A stretch of DNA of 64,000 nt from Watersipora subatra (lineage: Eukaryota > Bryozoa > Gymnolaemata > Cheilostomatida > Watersiporidae), in NCBI RefSeq assembly GCF_963576615.1, contig NC_088712.1, positions 27,495,870 to 27,559,869 on the forward strand, given 5' to 3'. The notes below the pieces were generated by a model. It was not told the DNA's origin. It saw only the letters and a list, made by a program, of their open reading frames with translations, and searched no databases. Below, piece after piece: positions 1 through 12,260 of the stretch (position 1 is the first letter of the stretch; every line of letters starts with the position of its first letter). A program made the translations under genes and the position numbers.

Positions 1-111
1 GTGGCAATAATTTAAATGTCAGCAACCACAAGATAAATTTTGCTCTCATTACAATAAACATTCTTGAAGGCTTTTGAAATAGAAATCAATTTGAAGAAAC
101 TTGGTCAAATT

Positions 112-570
112 TATAAAATGAACTTGTACAAAATTTTGGTATATTTTATCAGAAAGTATCAGTCTTTTTCTATTATTTGTGATTGTTGTTGATGTTTGAA
201 GTCATCTGACTGATCACATGTTTTGAAATTAAAATTGAAAAAATATGATTGTAGTTAAAACGCTCGGATCAAATCGTGACTGCATGATTATGGCCTCTGT
301 AATAGCAAAGAGGCCGACAGAATAGAGACGGGTAATGCTGCAACTTGAACCAGATAGACGATAACCACTATCGTAACGATGACAACAAATAACACTATTC
401 ACACATTTTTTACTCTAAAGAATTTTAACTGCGATCAAGTTTTGTCAATTTTAATCTTAAAACATCCTGGCATTCAAACCACCTCAAACATAAAAAAACA
501 ATGGCAAATGTTAAAAACATATCAATACTTGCTGATAAAATCCACCCAAATTTTGTATCAATTCACGTTT
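112..570. mobile_element. Foldback MITE-like element, copy 1 of 4
   Basis: Two arms of about 130 bases are imperfect reverse complements of each other. The left arm (about 112-270) runs from tacaaaatttt through atcagaaagtatcag to a gttaaaacgctcgg end. The right arm (about 418-570) returns the same motifs on the other strand. The loop has a conserved core (agaatagagacg, then tgctgcaacttgaac). The same structure recurs at 10735-11190, with half copies at 7325-7650 and 17985-18150. No coding capacity was seen, so this looks like a non-autonomous foldback or long-TIR MITE. The superfamily is unknown. Confidence 0.65.
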
Positions 571-2083
571 AAGTTGGTGCATGTTATACCAGATAACAAC
601 ATGCTTAAAGTTGTTAGCAGCTACAAAAATATATATAGCCATGCTAGTCAACCGCGCTAGTAATCCATTGGTCATGATAGCTGGCCTTGGGGGCAACAAG
701 GAAACCACGACACAGCTAGCTGCGCAGGCAAGGAGTTATAGCCAATTGTTCGTCAACAACTAAGCTCTCTTAATCCTATACTACGGTGACAGGATAACAA
801 TAACAGAAATATAATATTACAATTTAATAATAATTCATGACAAAATGATTGGCAGGTGACGGTATGATCCCAGTTTTCCTATTTGCATCAAAATGCCAAA
901 TTCTAACTGTCGCCGTTTGTCAACCTCACTTACATCCGCATTCATCAGATGTTGCCATTGTGTGATGAGACAGTTCTTTCGTTAGCCACGCGCCTTAACG
1001 ACCTTCACCTCTGGGTTATGAGCGTGTCAGTAAGGACATCAGAGTCATAAATCTATTTTGAATTTTAAAGTGCTCATGAAGATCTTGCTCTCCATGTAAA
1101 TACAGACCACCAATTGAGAGCAGACATCAAAAATAGATGATGCTATCCCCTTTCAGTCTCTATTTCTATTAAAACCTAAAGCAAACATTCTTGGAAAAAC
1201 AAATTAATGTTCTAATTCACTGATTTCTTCTCAATAAAAAGTTTTTGCTATGATCAAGCTTAGACATCAATTAAATGGTTTATGTCATATTCTCAAGAGT
1301 AATGAGCTAAAGTAAAAGAAAATAATATGAAATTAAGATGAAATTGCATTTAAATTTAAACGCATCAGCAATATCACCTAGTGCTAAAATGATTTCACCA
1401 AGTTCCATTTTATGACAGATTTATCAAGATAGTGTCTACTGAATTTTCATAGTTGAAAGAAGTTGTCAGAAGTTGTCATTCCTTTGATCAGGTAATTTCA
1501 TTCATATTTATAATCCGAGAAGCTTGCGTGTAACCAAAGTTCTCAACTTTTAACTGATTACTTATAGCAGGTACATGAGTTAATAAACCATCGAGTACTT
1601 TTTCCGTGGTTATTAATCTGATCCATTTCTGTGACTATGTAATATCATTGACTCTCTTCTTGGGACTGTTTTTATTTGATAGTTTATTAGCAATAAGTGT
1701 CTATGTTTTATTGTTAGAGTAATAAATCTGTTCAACTTTAATATACAACTAGTACTCTGGCAGCTCGTATGCTGTGAGAGATTAGCAGATGTACCGATAA
1801 AAGATAGAGAATAAGTGTGTGTGCAACTATCCTTCGGTTTTTCAAGACGTCATTCTACCGTTGTAGGCATTTTTGTAGACAACTTTTATCATTAAAAACA
1901 CGAAGCTTTTGAAATAAATTTTCAAAACCGATGCTTTTGTTTGCAATTTTTTTATTATAGTATCAAAGCCACACCAAAAAATACTATTAAATAAAAGAAT
2001 GACGATCGTTTTCTACAAATATGGCGGTTCTTTCATGAACGAGCGCATGTGCAACTGGCTTGATGGGAAAAAAACGATAGATT
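571..2083. other. No recognisable feature
   Basis: AT-rich sequence with short unsupported reading frames. I see no conserved protein motif, tandem array or inverted repeat here. Confidence 0.5.
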
Positions 2084-2225
2084 CTAAAATCTGGAAAGCG
2101 GTTGATTGATGTAAGTGTTACAGCATCGGTCTACCAGCTGAATGTCACAAGTTCAAACCCCATTCATAGCAATCTTTATGTCAACCTCCCACCAGCGGTG
2201 GAATTGGCTTTTTTATTATGGTAAA
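2084..2225 (+). repeat. tRNA-derived SINE-like copy
   Basis: A tRNA-like head ends in a B-box-like motif (agttcaaacccc) followed by catagcaatctttatg. The same head, with a gcaat-T-rich junction just after the B box, recurs at 16375, 25720 and 26325 on the plus strand and at 12165, 42640 and 46851 on the minus strand. It is decayed and is not a functional tRNA. Confidence 0.5.
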
Positions 2226-2379
2226 AGTTGCGACAAATTTGTTATTATTATTCTAAGAAAGGCCACAGTATAAATTACTGCATGAGTTTTCGCTTGTGTA
2301 AGCAGACGTCTTAAAGGATTACTGTTTCCGTATCCGTATGAATCATGCTTTGGAAGGTTTTAATCTTTGGGAATAAAAG

Positions 2380-2771
2380 TTGGTTTACACTATATCGCCG
2401 TATGCCGGCGTTCATTCCACAGTGTTGCGGTCTAGCATCAGTAATAACAATGTTAACACTGTCACAAACCCATCAGCGTTTACTTCAGCGAATAGTCCAA
2501 GGTATCGTCTTCTCATTACACACTGCGGTTAAGGAAATGATGCAATACTAGTCCGCAGCAAGTTCATGAAAAAAATCAAGCGATCCGCGACAACCAACCG
2601 TCGTCACAAATGTGGTGCACAGACTGTCGTGGATGGTCGGCGGACTCTCAGGAGAGTTTCGGGAACTAGCTGCAATCTTTATCGGCTTATCTGAAATGCC
2701 TCGGCAATGCCTTTGATTTACGTTTCGCATAGGCGATAAATAATCGCCAAATACGATGTAGTGTAAACCCG
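2380..2771 (+). mobile_element. MITE with TIR ggtttacactatatcgcc, copy A
   Basis: The left end reads ggtttacactatatcgcc, and the right end is its near reverse complement (gatgtagtgtaaaccc). About 390 bases lie between, with no transposase. A second copy in the opposite orientation is at 13583-13964; the two share the ends and internal blocks such as cactrtcacaaacccatc and atactagtcc. The TIR resembles PIF/Harbinger-type ends, but I cannot see a clear target duplication, so the superfamily is left open. Confidence 0.7.
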
Positions 2772-5149
2772 CTTTTAAAACCTGTGAGAGTACCAAATTT
2801 CATCAAAACAATTATTTGTAAAGCATAGCATGGTTAACTCCATTAAGCCTGGCAGCTGTCTAAAGACTGGGTTATTCCAAGGAATATCGCATACTTCTGT
2901 GGTTTTCATGAGTTACACGCTTCCATGTTGGTCGCAAAAAACTTTCCTGCTGAGATAATTGTTAGGCTACTCCCAATTGTAGAGCATTCCAGGCTTTTAT
3001 AGATAAAATTAAAAAGTTGAATTTTAAATGTTTTATCAAAACAAAACTTCAACATATCAATAACCAATCTCAATATTAATTACTTTGAAAAATAATAGAT
3101 AAGAAGTCAAAGAGAAGATATTTCAAGGATGAAGAAAAAAGAGATCAACCAGGAAAATTGGCTACTTCCACCTAAAAACTGTGTCACTTGAAAGAGAACC
3201 ATTTCATTATATAAAATGAAATGACATGGCTGCAAATGCAATGCCATATTCACTGTATTTTTATGCTTCCAATAAGTTTGGAGATGTCAACTGTCGATGA
3301 ATTTGCCTCGTACCATTTCATCGATTTGGAGTTTTCCTATATCGTTCTTTCCAAGCTCCCTAAAAAGCTTTTAAAGTAGACTCGCTTATTCACAATGAAT
3401 GCCTTCGCGCAAATTTGGCGAAACGAAATGTTGCCGAATGCATTCATATTTTACCGTTTCTATGGTTTGGAGTGGAGGCAACTCCAAACCCATTCGAGTC
3501 CTGGAAACAGTGATTATCATGTCATGCGATCATTTTTCAGTTGAAAAATTTCCAATAGTTCATCAAGATTACAAGGCTGATAAGCCACTTGACTCGGTAT
3601 CCGTCATGCCCATCTGTAATAACCGGTACAAAGGTCTTCAACATTCTTACAACATCTAGTAAATTATATCTTTCCCAAATATCGATCTTTATCTTTGGAA
3701 TGTAAGGAAATTGATTGGAGCTGATCAAGGATTTATTATCGCTGGTCTTATACAAGTTATTTTATTTTTTTTATGGCTTTTGCTGACTATTGAAACCGAC
3801 CGCACTGCTCCTCAACTAAACTTTAAAATAAAAAAGTAACATGTTTATTAAAAACTTGTGAATATTCCTTTTGTCAATTAAAATGAGAACAGAAATGGCC
3901 GAATAACGACATTCTACAGGAGGAATGATAGCTATTAATTTTATCTCGGTTGTAGCCACGTGCTTGAGATATCAAAAAAATTTAATTAGATGTCAAATGT
4001 GCCCAACTAAGAGCTTAATGGTTGGTGTTGCAGCCTCTTCCACCTTTAAGAACGGGGAATGTTGGACGCGTGCCAGCGGGATGGAGAGACACGAGGTCAC
4101 CGACTTCCATCTAATTAATAATTCTCATCTACATACCTATGGTAATGATTCAGAGATGTGATGGTGTCAGAAACCTAAATTTTTTGAGTTGCTTATGTAG
4201 TGGCCATAGAGAGACTTGTCATAGGGATACTAACATCAATGGAACAGACAGTCTGTCACTGTCTGTGTGTTCCATCAGTGGAACAGACAGCCTAGATTTC
4301 CTGTGACCAGATTTGTTGGACTCGTCAGGGGCCATATGAGATACTGGAAACTAACACCTTGGTTCAACAGCAATCTAATCTTTTCTTTGATGTGAATACT
4401 AGACCTTCAAACGAGGGTTAAGCAACTGAGTGCATGCATTTCACAAATATGATTGCGGTGCAAACAATCGGAAGTAATGTTCTCATGGTACCCGAGCAGC
4501 AGCACTGACCATTGAAGAACTCACTATAATAACATAGCCAACATTCTAACTGGCTAACTAAAGGAACTTAATACAGCTCATCAGGTTTTTAGCTCGAAGA
4601 TTTTGAAAAACTTTATTGAAGGCCGCCTAATGAAAGTCACAAAAGTAAACCCGACTACAATAAAAACTTGCGATTGGATAGTAACCGTACCTAATCTTTT
4701 GGATGATAACTGCTAAAGAATTTAGGTCTATGGTGTGCAGCTGTCGCTCACAAGCTATTTTATAGACCAAAAGTCAGCAAAAGTTTGATTTTATTCGCAT
4801 TTTAAAACTTGAATTCCACAACTTGTTTCTGGCATTTTCTTTTTAATACAAAAATGGCACATGCAAAATGTCCCATTTTTACCGATTAAGGATTTTGAAA
4901 ACGAATAACTTTTGCAATCTTCAGCTATATATTCTGACACGAAATATTGTGTAGAAAGCAGCAATAATACAGAGTCAGCAGCATTTGAACACAAAAGGTC
5001 AAGGGTCAGCTAAGGGAGATAAATCCTAATTCGGCTTGAGTACATATTGAAATATATATTTTAACTGTGTTATATACTGTATCAAATAAAAATATCTAAT
5101 TGCACCTTCATTATTCAGCAGACTAGTCAACAGCTGCTGCTGCTAGTCC
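2772..5149. other. No recognisable gene; one small hairpin
   Basis: No conserved coding sequence recognised. The only structure noted is a short hairpin at about 4241-4276, where tggaacagacag is followed by its inverse ctgtctgtgtgttcca. Confidence 0.45.
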
Positions 5150-5250
5150 CTGGCAGCGATTTTTGGCATGCGGTTTTATTTACGGTTAAAATTGACCAAT
5201 AGATTGTGTGAGAAAAGTATGCAGTAATAGAAAAATTTTCTGTCACTAGA
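5150..5250. repeat. Interspersed repeat fragment, pair with 11720-11830
   Basis: The stretch around gagaaaagtatgcagtaat, and the flank back to acagcgatttt, is shared with 11720-11830 in the same orientation. Both copies yield a similar short minus-strand peptide (ITAYFSH...). The likeliest reading is two decayed copies of one transposable element of unknown class. Confidence 0.45.
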
Positions 5251-5646
5251 ACTGTCCGAGTCAACTGCTCCAACAAAATTTCTATTATAAAGCCCGAACC
5301 AGCTAAAAGTAACATAACACTTTTTGTTACATGAAATACTCAAAAACAAGACAGACTGGCGTAGCCTACTAAGTGGGCTGCATGAGAAGATTTTTCCGAA
5401 ACGTTGGTGAACCACCTGATCAAGGAATAAGTCTCAGCCTGCCAGCCACATCTTGTGAGAAAATTGAAGTGATGGGAACAGCTGTTCTCTAGTTTATAGG
5501 CAAGTATTGTTAAGGACACGTGTTGGCTTTTGTTTTTAATCGTGTCCAAAAATACCATATTTTAAAGTAGTCAATAGACGTATCAAGGATAATACCACTG
5601 CTTTACTTCATCTTTACAATGTGCAAGAATATGTCTATGTCATCAT

Positions 5647-6003
5647 TTTCTATTGCACTAGCATGGCAATACTTTCTACTGCACTAACATGGCACTACCT
5701 TCTATTGTACTAACATGGCAATACTTTCTATTGCACTAACATGGCAATACTTTCTATTGCACTAACATGGCAATACTTTCTATTGCACTAACATGGCAAT
5801 ACTTTCTACTGCACCAAGATGGCAATACTTTCTACTGCATTAACATGGCACTACCTTCTACTGCACTAATATGGCACTACAATCTCTTGCATTAACATGG
5901 CAGTATCTTCTACTGCAATAACATGGCAATATTTTCTATTGCATTAACATAGAACTACCTTCTATTGCACTAACATTGCGCTCCTTCTATTACACTAACA
6001 CCC
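5647..6003. repeat. 26-bp minisatellite
   Basis: About 13-14 units of 26 bp, each like ttctattgcactaacatgg plus caatact. Units toward the right end are more diverged. The 26-bp period also occurs in unrelated arrays at 9360, 21676 and 43341. Confidence 0.9.
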
Positions 6004-6422
6004 GACTGATTACCTCCTACTAACATGTGGCTACCAATTGATTTCCTTCTTAGGTTGAGCTTTCAACAATACTAACAAAAAACTCATTAAAACGCCAGGA
6101 TAAAAACTTAGTTCCCTTTTATTTTTCCAGAGCCCAAAAATAGGTGGTAAACAGGATTTTCAACTCAAGAACATCTGATTAAAGTATAAAAGCTACAAAT
6201 ATTCTTTTGTCACCGGTTTATAGGGAACACAGACTTTACATATACATATGGTACTAGTGCACATAGACTTATAAATATATCAGTGAAAGACAATTAACAC
6301 TTACAATTCTCCCATTACTTGGTTGTCTAGTGAAGCAGAGTCGAGGCGAGAGAACGGGTCTGCTTGGTCTGAAGGTTCGTGTCTGAGAGATAACTGGCCA
6401 TATGTGGATAGATAAAATCAGA

Positions 6423-6509
6423 ATGAGTAGCATGCTACCGGCTATGCTTCTCCTCTGCTCTCCAACGAAGGCTCTGGACAGGAGCGAGCTAGCCCAGCAA
6501 GGATTTATG
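6423..6509 (+). CDS. Possible signal-peptide first exon (weak)
   Basis: A 29-codon frame begins ATG (MSSMLPAMLLLCS...) and ends at a donor-like ATG|GTGAGA. The hydrophobic stretch near residues 4-11 followed by a polar stretch looks like a signal peptide. No downstream exon that joins it was recognised, so it may well be chance. It is recorded only because nothing else gene-like is seen in the first 16 kb. Confidence 0.12.
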
Positions 6510-6634
6510 GTGAGATTATGCTAGGATTAAGTGATTAGGAATGATATTCTTCGAGATCAAAAACACGGCTACCTTTCCTCGCTTTTTCTCATAAAACTGA
6601 CTAGCGGTAGTAACCACTCGTACCCAGTAAGAAG

Positions 6635-6890
6635 ATGCTGAAGACAGGACGGTAGTTAAATTAGAAGAAATATACACAGCGCTATTATAGCTAAGTGGGC
6701 GGAACTTGTGTTACAGCTGAGGGAAAAAGCTTTTAGATAGTGGAGCTACCGGAGACGGGACGGTAGTTAAATAGGAGGAGATATAAACAGTGCTATGCTA
6801 TGTGGGAGGAGCTTGTGTTACCATTGAGTGAGAAGAGCTTTCAGTTACTAGAGCCACAGGCTTTATAGCCAAATAAATGGAGATATAGAA
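6635..6890. repeat. Tandem repeat of about 115 bp, just over 2 copies
   Basis: Two units share gacgggacggtagttaaat, ggagatata, then gaggagcttgtgttac and agagctt blocks. A partial third unit starts near 6850. No coding frame is conserved between units. Confidence 0.65.
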
Positions 6891-7324
6891 CTAGAAAGAG
6901 TGACATTTAGAGTAAGGGTTCAAAGGTGAACTTACAACAATGAAGTGATGTAAATGACAATAATATCTGCTGTTATAAGAGCGGTGTCTGTCTGTTCTTT
7001 TGTTCATCTGTTCAACGCACCACTAAAAGTGTTAGAAAAAAAATGATTTGCACAGATATTAAATTCGGATGCTTTGGTTTACTGACCGGCGAGTCTCAAC
7101 ACCACTCAGCCGCCTTGTTACTGCACGAATTAATTATGCATATAGCAATTACCCATTATGATCTCTCTCAGCAAATAGGAGTGTCAAGCGCACTAGTATC
7201 AACATAAAGCTAAGACATCAAGACTGAATTTGATGTAATTTTTGTCTTTGTAGACCTACTCAGTAGACTCAGTAGACCTACTGAGTTCAAGGACAATCAG
7301 TTTGAATGAGGTCCTTTTTTGTAA

Positions 7325-7650
7325 TGCTGATTTAAGCAGAAGTGCGAATATGACGTTTATAGTTGTACTTCGGCAAAGAGACCAACAGAATAGAGACATT
7401 TAATGCTGCCATTTAAATGCAGTAGACAATATTAATAAAGAGAAATACAGACAGCTGCACTACTAGTGACATCATATATGCGCGCATTTTTTGCGAGCAA
7501 TTTTATAGCGATCAAGTTTTGACGATTTCAATCTTAAACATCCTGGTAGTCAGATCATCTCAAACATAAAAAACATTGCAAATGATAGAAAAATGCCGAT
7601 ACATTCTCATAAAATCTACCACTTAAACTTTGTGTGTTCCTCTTTAAATC
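7325..7650. mobile_element. Foldback MITE-like element, right half only
   Basis: It matches the loop and right arm of the foldback family at 112-570 and 10735-11190: gagaccaacagaatagagac, then gcgatcaagttttgac, aaacatcctgg and ataaaatctacc. The left arm is missing, so this is a truncated copy. Confidence 0.6.
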
Positions 7651-7980
7651 ACACAAACTTATTATGTCAAAGACATCTGTTATACCTGTGTAGTTGTGAA
7701 ACTTTCATTTGTTGTCAGGACTTCATGAAGCTCCGTGTGTCTATGAAAAGTAGTAAATGATGGATAGGCAATCGGGTCATGTGACCGCAATATTAGCATT
7801 TGAGACCTACGGCGTCATAAGCTTTGTAATGCGGACCTGAGGACACTATGAGTCAATTGCAATAGATCAGAATAAAATTAGTTCTGGGGCTTTCATATGT
7901 CAAGTTAGAAATGACACTTCACGTATTATTTCTTCCAAGGCCAACTGTTCAAGCAAGATACAACTCAAGTTGGCCACCAT

Positions 7981-7992
7981 AGATAGATAGAC

Positions 7993-8033
<41 letters not shown>

Positions 8034-8062
8034 TATAGATAGATATATAGATAGATAGATAC

Positions 8063-8094
<32 letters not shown>

Positions 8095-8525
8095 ATAGAT
8101 AGATCGATAGATAGATGGATGGATATATAGATAGATAGATAGATAGATCGATAGATAGATAGATAAATAGATGGATAGATGGATAGATGGATAGATGGAT
8201 AGATGGATAGATGGATAGATGGATAGATTGATAGATTGATAGATGGATAGATGGATGGATGGATAGATGGATAGGTAGATAGATGGATGGATAGATGGAT
8301 AGGTAGATAGATGGATGGATAGATAGATATATAGATAGATGGATAGATAGATGGGTAGATGGATAGATGGATGGATAGATGGATAGATGGATAGATGGAT
8401 AGATGGATAGATGGATAGATGGATAGATAGATGGATAGATATATAGATAGATAAATAGATATATATATATATAAATAGATAGATATATAGATAGATATAT
8501 AGACAGATAGATATATAGATATGAA
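7981..8525. repeat. GATA/GGATA-type microsatellite
   Basis: About 545 bases of atag, atgg and atat tetranucleotides. Because all variants are stop-poor on the minus strand, they produce a 210-codon reading frame of Ile/Ser/Tyr/Leu/His repeats. I treat that frame as an artefact of the repeat. Confidence 0.97.
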
Positions 8526-9359
8526 CTTTCACTGATGGCGTTTTAAACTAATTAGAGCATGAGACCAAAAACGACAAAAATCAAAACTAAAAATAGTAAA
8601 TTAAGTTTATTTAAAAAAAAGCCTTTTTTGCATAACACTAGTTAATTTATAATGTAAATTGGCAAGTTGTTGGTGACTGGTATAAGGTGTACCGTTTTTT
8701 TGCAGAAGTTGGAATGTAATGAATGGTCAGACAGATGAGAGAAATGATTTGATCATTTTAGACATCGAATATCTAGAAACACATTAAGCTCCTCAGCATT
8801 AAGGGCATTTAGACGCTGGTCATAACTGTCCATATCAGGTAGCATAACTCTAAAGTTTTATTTTTGAAATCGCTCTAATTTTTTTTTATAAATTTTTCGA
8901 CACAAATTGATACCAGCTTGGAGCAGATAGACAGAAAAACGATATTCTGGTAGATAAGTAATTAGCCTTTTTGTGTTACACTTATCTTTCTAAGTTGAAT
9001 TAGAGGATGAGTTGATGGTCCAATTTTTAAGATAATAACGTCGATACGGCTCGAGAACTGTAAATTATTGTCTAAATGTATGTATGCTTAGAAGCTTGAC
9101 GCTGTCGGTATTTTTAAGTTCACATTGTTTATGGTGATAGAAGGGGCCGCATACGGAAGAACTGCATACATGCGGATAGAGTTTTCATAAGCTTCTTAAA
9201 GGCATAAATTATTATTTGTATCACAGCAACCTTGATGGGCAAGGATGGCCACTTAAGCCTTCAACAAAAACACTTATAAAAGTAATGGAAACCTCTAATA
9301 GCTATCTAATAACTTTGGGTATGGAGGATGCTTGACCATGTAGCCTCACGCATATGTGA
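8526..9359. other. No recognisable feature
   Basis: AT-rich; no conserved reading frame, array or terminal repeats recognised. Confidence 0.45.
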
Positions 9360-9752
9360 GATGTTAAGGCACTCCTACCACAGGAGATATTAAAGCACGC
9401 CTATCCCAGGAGATATTAAAGCACGCCCACCACAGGAGATATTAAGACACGCCCACCACAGAAGATATTAAGACACGCCTATCCCAGGTGATAGCAAGAC
9501 ACGCCCACCACAGGAGATATTAAGACACGCCCACCACAGGAGATATTAAGACACGCCTATCACAGGTGATAGCAAGACACGCCCATCACAGGAAATATTA
9601 AGACACGCCCACCACAGGAAATATTAAGACACGCCCACCACAGGAGATGTTAAGACACGCCCACCACAGGAAATATTAAGACACGCCCACCACAGGAAAT
9701 ATTAAGACACGCCCACCACAGGAGATATTAAGACACGCCCACCACAGGTAAT
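9360..9752. repeat. 26-bp minisatellite
   Basis: About 15 units of 26 bp built from ttaagacacgcccaccacag plus gagata. Variants include taaagcacgcctatcccagg and a gtgatagcaag form. The GC-rich cacgcccaccacagg core stands out against its AT-rich surroundings. Confidence 0.93.
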
Positions 9753-10137
9753 ATAAGAAGTCTTAAGATAATAGGTTTTAAAAAGATAACGAAGATGTTA
9801 ATAGAAGGTATATTACAGACTATCGCATCAGTAAAATGGCCTAGAGGTCAATATTCTTAGCTCACAAGCTACAGGTTTAACACGTTGAACCTTATTCATG
9901 CATATACAAGAAGGTCTGCTGATCCTAGACTCTTATTAACAAATTTCCATTGACTGTGAAAACACTTAGAATAACACATTTCTTTTTAATGGAATACCAT
10001 GTTGAAGCTGAAGTTTATAGAACTCAACAAAACAGCAGAAATCAAATAGAGTAAATAGTTTGTTTCAGCACACGCTTTTTCTAATGTGATAGTTTAGTGG
10101 TAACAGAAGAAACATAATGATCGCAGTACACTGAGTC

Positions 10138-10405
10138 TAATAGAGTGTGTGTGTTTGTTATGAATAGAAAAACTAATAGTTTTAATGTAAAGTTCTTGTT
10201 GTTGGAGCTTTCTAGCTTTTTGCTATTTCTTATCTCTCTTTAGTAAGAATTTCAGTCAGCGTGTCATTAAAAACTAGTGTTCTGTCAACAGGCGTTTGGT
10301 ATTTTTTGACCAGTTTTTGACTTATTTTGACAATTTTTTGACTTAGAAGTGCCCTCGGTAATTTGGAGATATCTCAATGAACCAATCAATTTGTCCAATC
10401 AATTT
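10138..10405 (+). repeat. Interspersed repeat family Z, copy 1
   Basis: About 260 bases match 22655-22895 in the opposite orientation. Shared blocks include gagtgtgt, catgaatagaa or the like, tcattaaaaactagtgttct and ccctcggtaatt. No coding capacity; probably a non-autonomous transposable element. Confidence 0.6.
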
Positions 10406-10734
10406 GGGAGATTGGAATTGTATTGAAAATATGTTACGCACAAAGCAACAAAAATTTGGTAATCCTAATTTAACCAGGCATACAGAAAAACATAGCAAAA
10501 CTATGCGGCCGGTTTAATAGGGCGTTAACATTTTTGGGGGAAACAACTCTTAAATTCATCTCAAGCGCAGGCTTCATAATGTTTTAAAGCATTTTAAAAA
10601 CTCCCTAGTGGTGCCAGGAAATACAGTTAATCTTTAAAGCCTGTGCGATAGTAAGAATCACAAATAGCTGCTATCATCATAAACTGAACAGAAGGGATTT
10701 TGTCTACCTGAGGCTAGGTAAAGCAAACTATTGT

Positions 10735-11190
10735 TAAAGTTGAACTAACACAAAATTTTAGTAGATTTTATCTAAATATATCGATATTTTTATACATTTT
10801 TTTGTACTATATTTTTTATCATTTGTGATTGTTTTCTATGTTTGGGGTAATCTAACTACCCAGGATGTTCCAAGATTAAAATCGACAAAACTTGATCGCT
10901 GTTAAACACTCAGACCAAGCAAAAGTACAATTATGATGTCGACAGTTGCAGAGACCAACCAAATAGAGACGAGTGACACTGCAACTTGAACGCAATAGCC
11001 GATATCAACTATCGCCATGATAGCAACAAGTGATTTCATTTCATATTTCTCTTGTCAAGGTTGTAAATGCGATCATTTTTGCCAGTTTAATCTTGAAACA
11101 TCCTGGCAGTCAGATCACTTAAAACATAAAAAAACAATCACAGATGATAGAAAAATGCCGATATCTTTGGATAACATCTACTAAAATTTT
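10735..11190. mobile_element. Foldback MITE-like element, most complete copy
   Basis: The left arm (about 10735-10910) begins gttgaactaacacaaaatttt. The right arm (about 11060-11190) ends with acaaaattttagtagatttt-like sequence on the opposite strand. Both arms contain tcatttgtgattgtttt-like and ctgactgccaggatgttt-like blocks. The loop has the family core (agagaccaac, aatagagacgag, tgcaacttgaacgcaatag). Confidence 0.7.
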
Positions 11191-11717
11191 GTGAAAGTTC
11201 CTCTTTAAAACTAGAAAAGTTTCCTTAGCATTAAGAAACGGGGTCAAAGGTCCCTTGGGTGTCAGAAAATGAACTAGGATTTGCCGAGATTTTTAAACTA
11301 TCGACTAGAAATGGTCTATTGGAAGGAATGCAGGTGCCTAACAATATAGGTTGGTGGACATTAGGATATACTACTATTTGCATATTATCATCATGACACT
11401 GGCATGGATGACTTGCACTATTGTAGATACATTCTGGAAAGGCTTCCAACACTGAATATTTTACCCCATAATACATACAATCGATATAATGCTCAGCCAG
11501 TCATGTGCAGGAAGTCAGCCAACGTGATGACTATGCAGTTTATGCACTGTGCCAAAACACTCGGGAATAAGAGGAAAGAAAAAGCTTTTATCAGTAATGC
11601 TCAACAATGCAATTGTGGCTCTGAGGGCCGCTACGCAGCCATTTATTGGTATTGAATCACAATAAATCTAATTTTATAGCGAGAAATCTCGAAAAAAAAA
11701 ACCTCTTTTAAGTCAGC
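11191..11717. other. Unrecognised stretch
   Basis: Open frames of about 80 codons occur on both strands (11231-11476 minus, 11404-11655 plus). Neither shows a motif I can place, and they overlap each other. Confidence 0.3.
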
Positions 11718-11830
11718 AAATTTGTGACAGCGATTTTCTGTAAGCAATTTGTTTATTTTTAGAATTTGCCAATGAATTTCATGAGAAAAGTATGCAGTAA
11801 TTAAGAATTTTTTGTTTTCTGTCGTGTTTT
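11718..11830. repeat. Interspersed repeat fragment, pair with 5150-5250
   Basis: Shares gacagcgatttt and gagaaaagtatgcagtaat with the fragment near 5.2 kb, same orientation. Confidence 0.45.
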
Positions 11831-12164
11831 TAATCAGGAACACTTGATAACGCGAATAAATGTGTAATCGATAAAAACCAAATTTTTAAAAATTTTATAT
11901 AAAAACTTTTTGAACATAGTTTTAAATGTTCAGTTGGTTTGATATAACGGATGCTATCAGTCAAATGTCTACAAGTACACACTGATCGCTAGCAACATCC
12001 AGATCTTATTTGCCATTCATTGTTTGTCCCTGCAATGTTCATCAGCGCTGGTTTAAAATGCAAAAAACTGATGTCAGATTAATGCAAATAGATTTTTTGA
12101 AGTTTTATGTACAGTATTGTTACATTCTTTACTATACAAAAAACCATGTTCGTCCGTGAACACG

Positions 12165-12260
12165 TGTGAGATTGAAAAAAGATTGCGGCGTACGGGATTT
12201 GAACTTGTGCTAAATGATTCGTGCTGCAACTAAACCCTATAAGATTTACTTTTTACCGGG
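12165..12260 (-). repeat. tRNA-derived SINE-like fragment
   Basis: Read on the minus strand it carries a B-box-like agttcaaatcccg followed by tacgccgcaatctttttt. This matches the B-box-to-cgcaat junction of the SINE-like family. Confidence 0.45.

Noticed and set aside
7900-8532. 210-codon minus-strand frame rich in Ile/Ser/Tyr/Leu/His
   Set aside because: It is a translation of the GATA/GGATA microsatellite; no start context or conserved feature.
9360-9752. CRISPR-like appearance of regularly spaced repeats
   Set aside because: Units are directly adjacent tandem copies with no unique spacers, in an intron-bearing eukaryotic genome.
11231-11655. Overlapping 81- and 83-codon frames on opposite strands
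   Set aside because: Mutually overlapping and without any recognisable domain; neither could be preferred.
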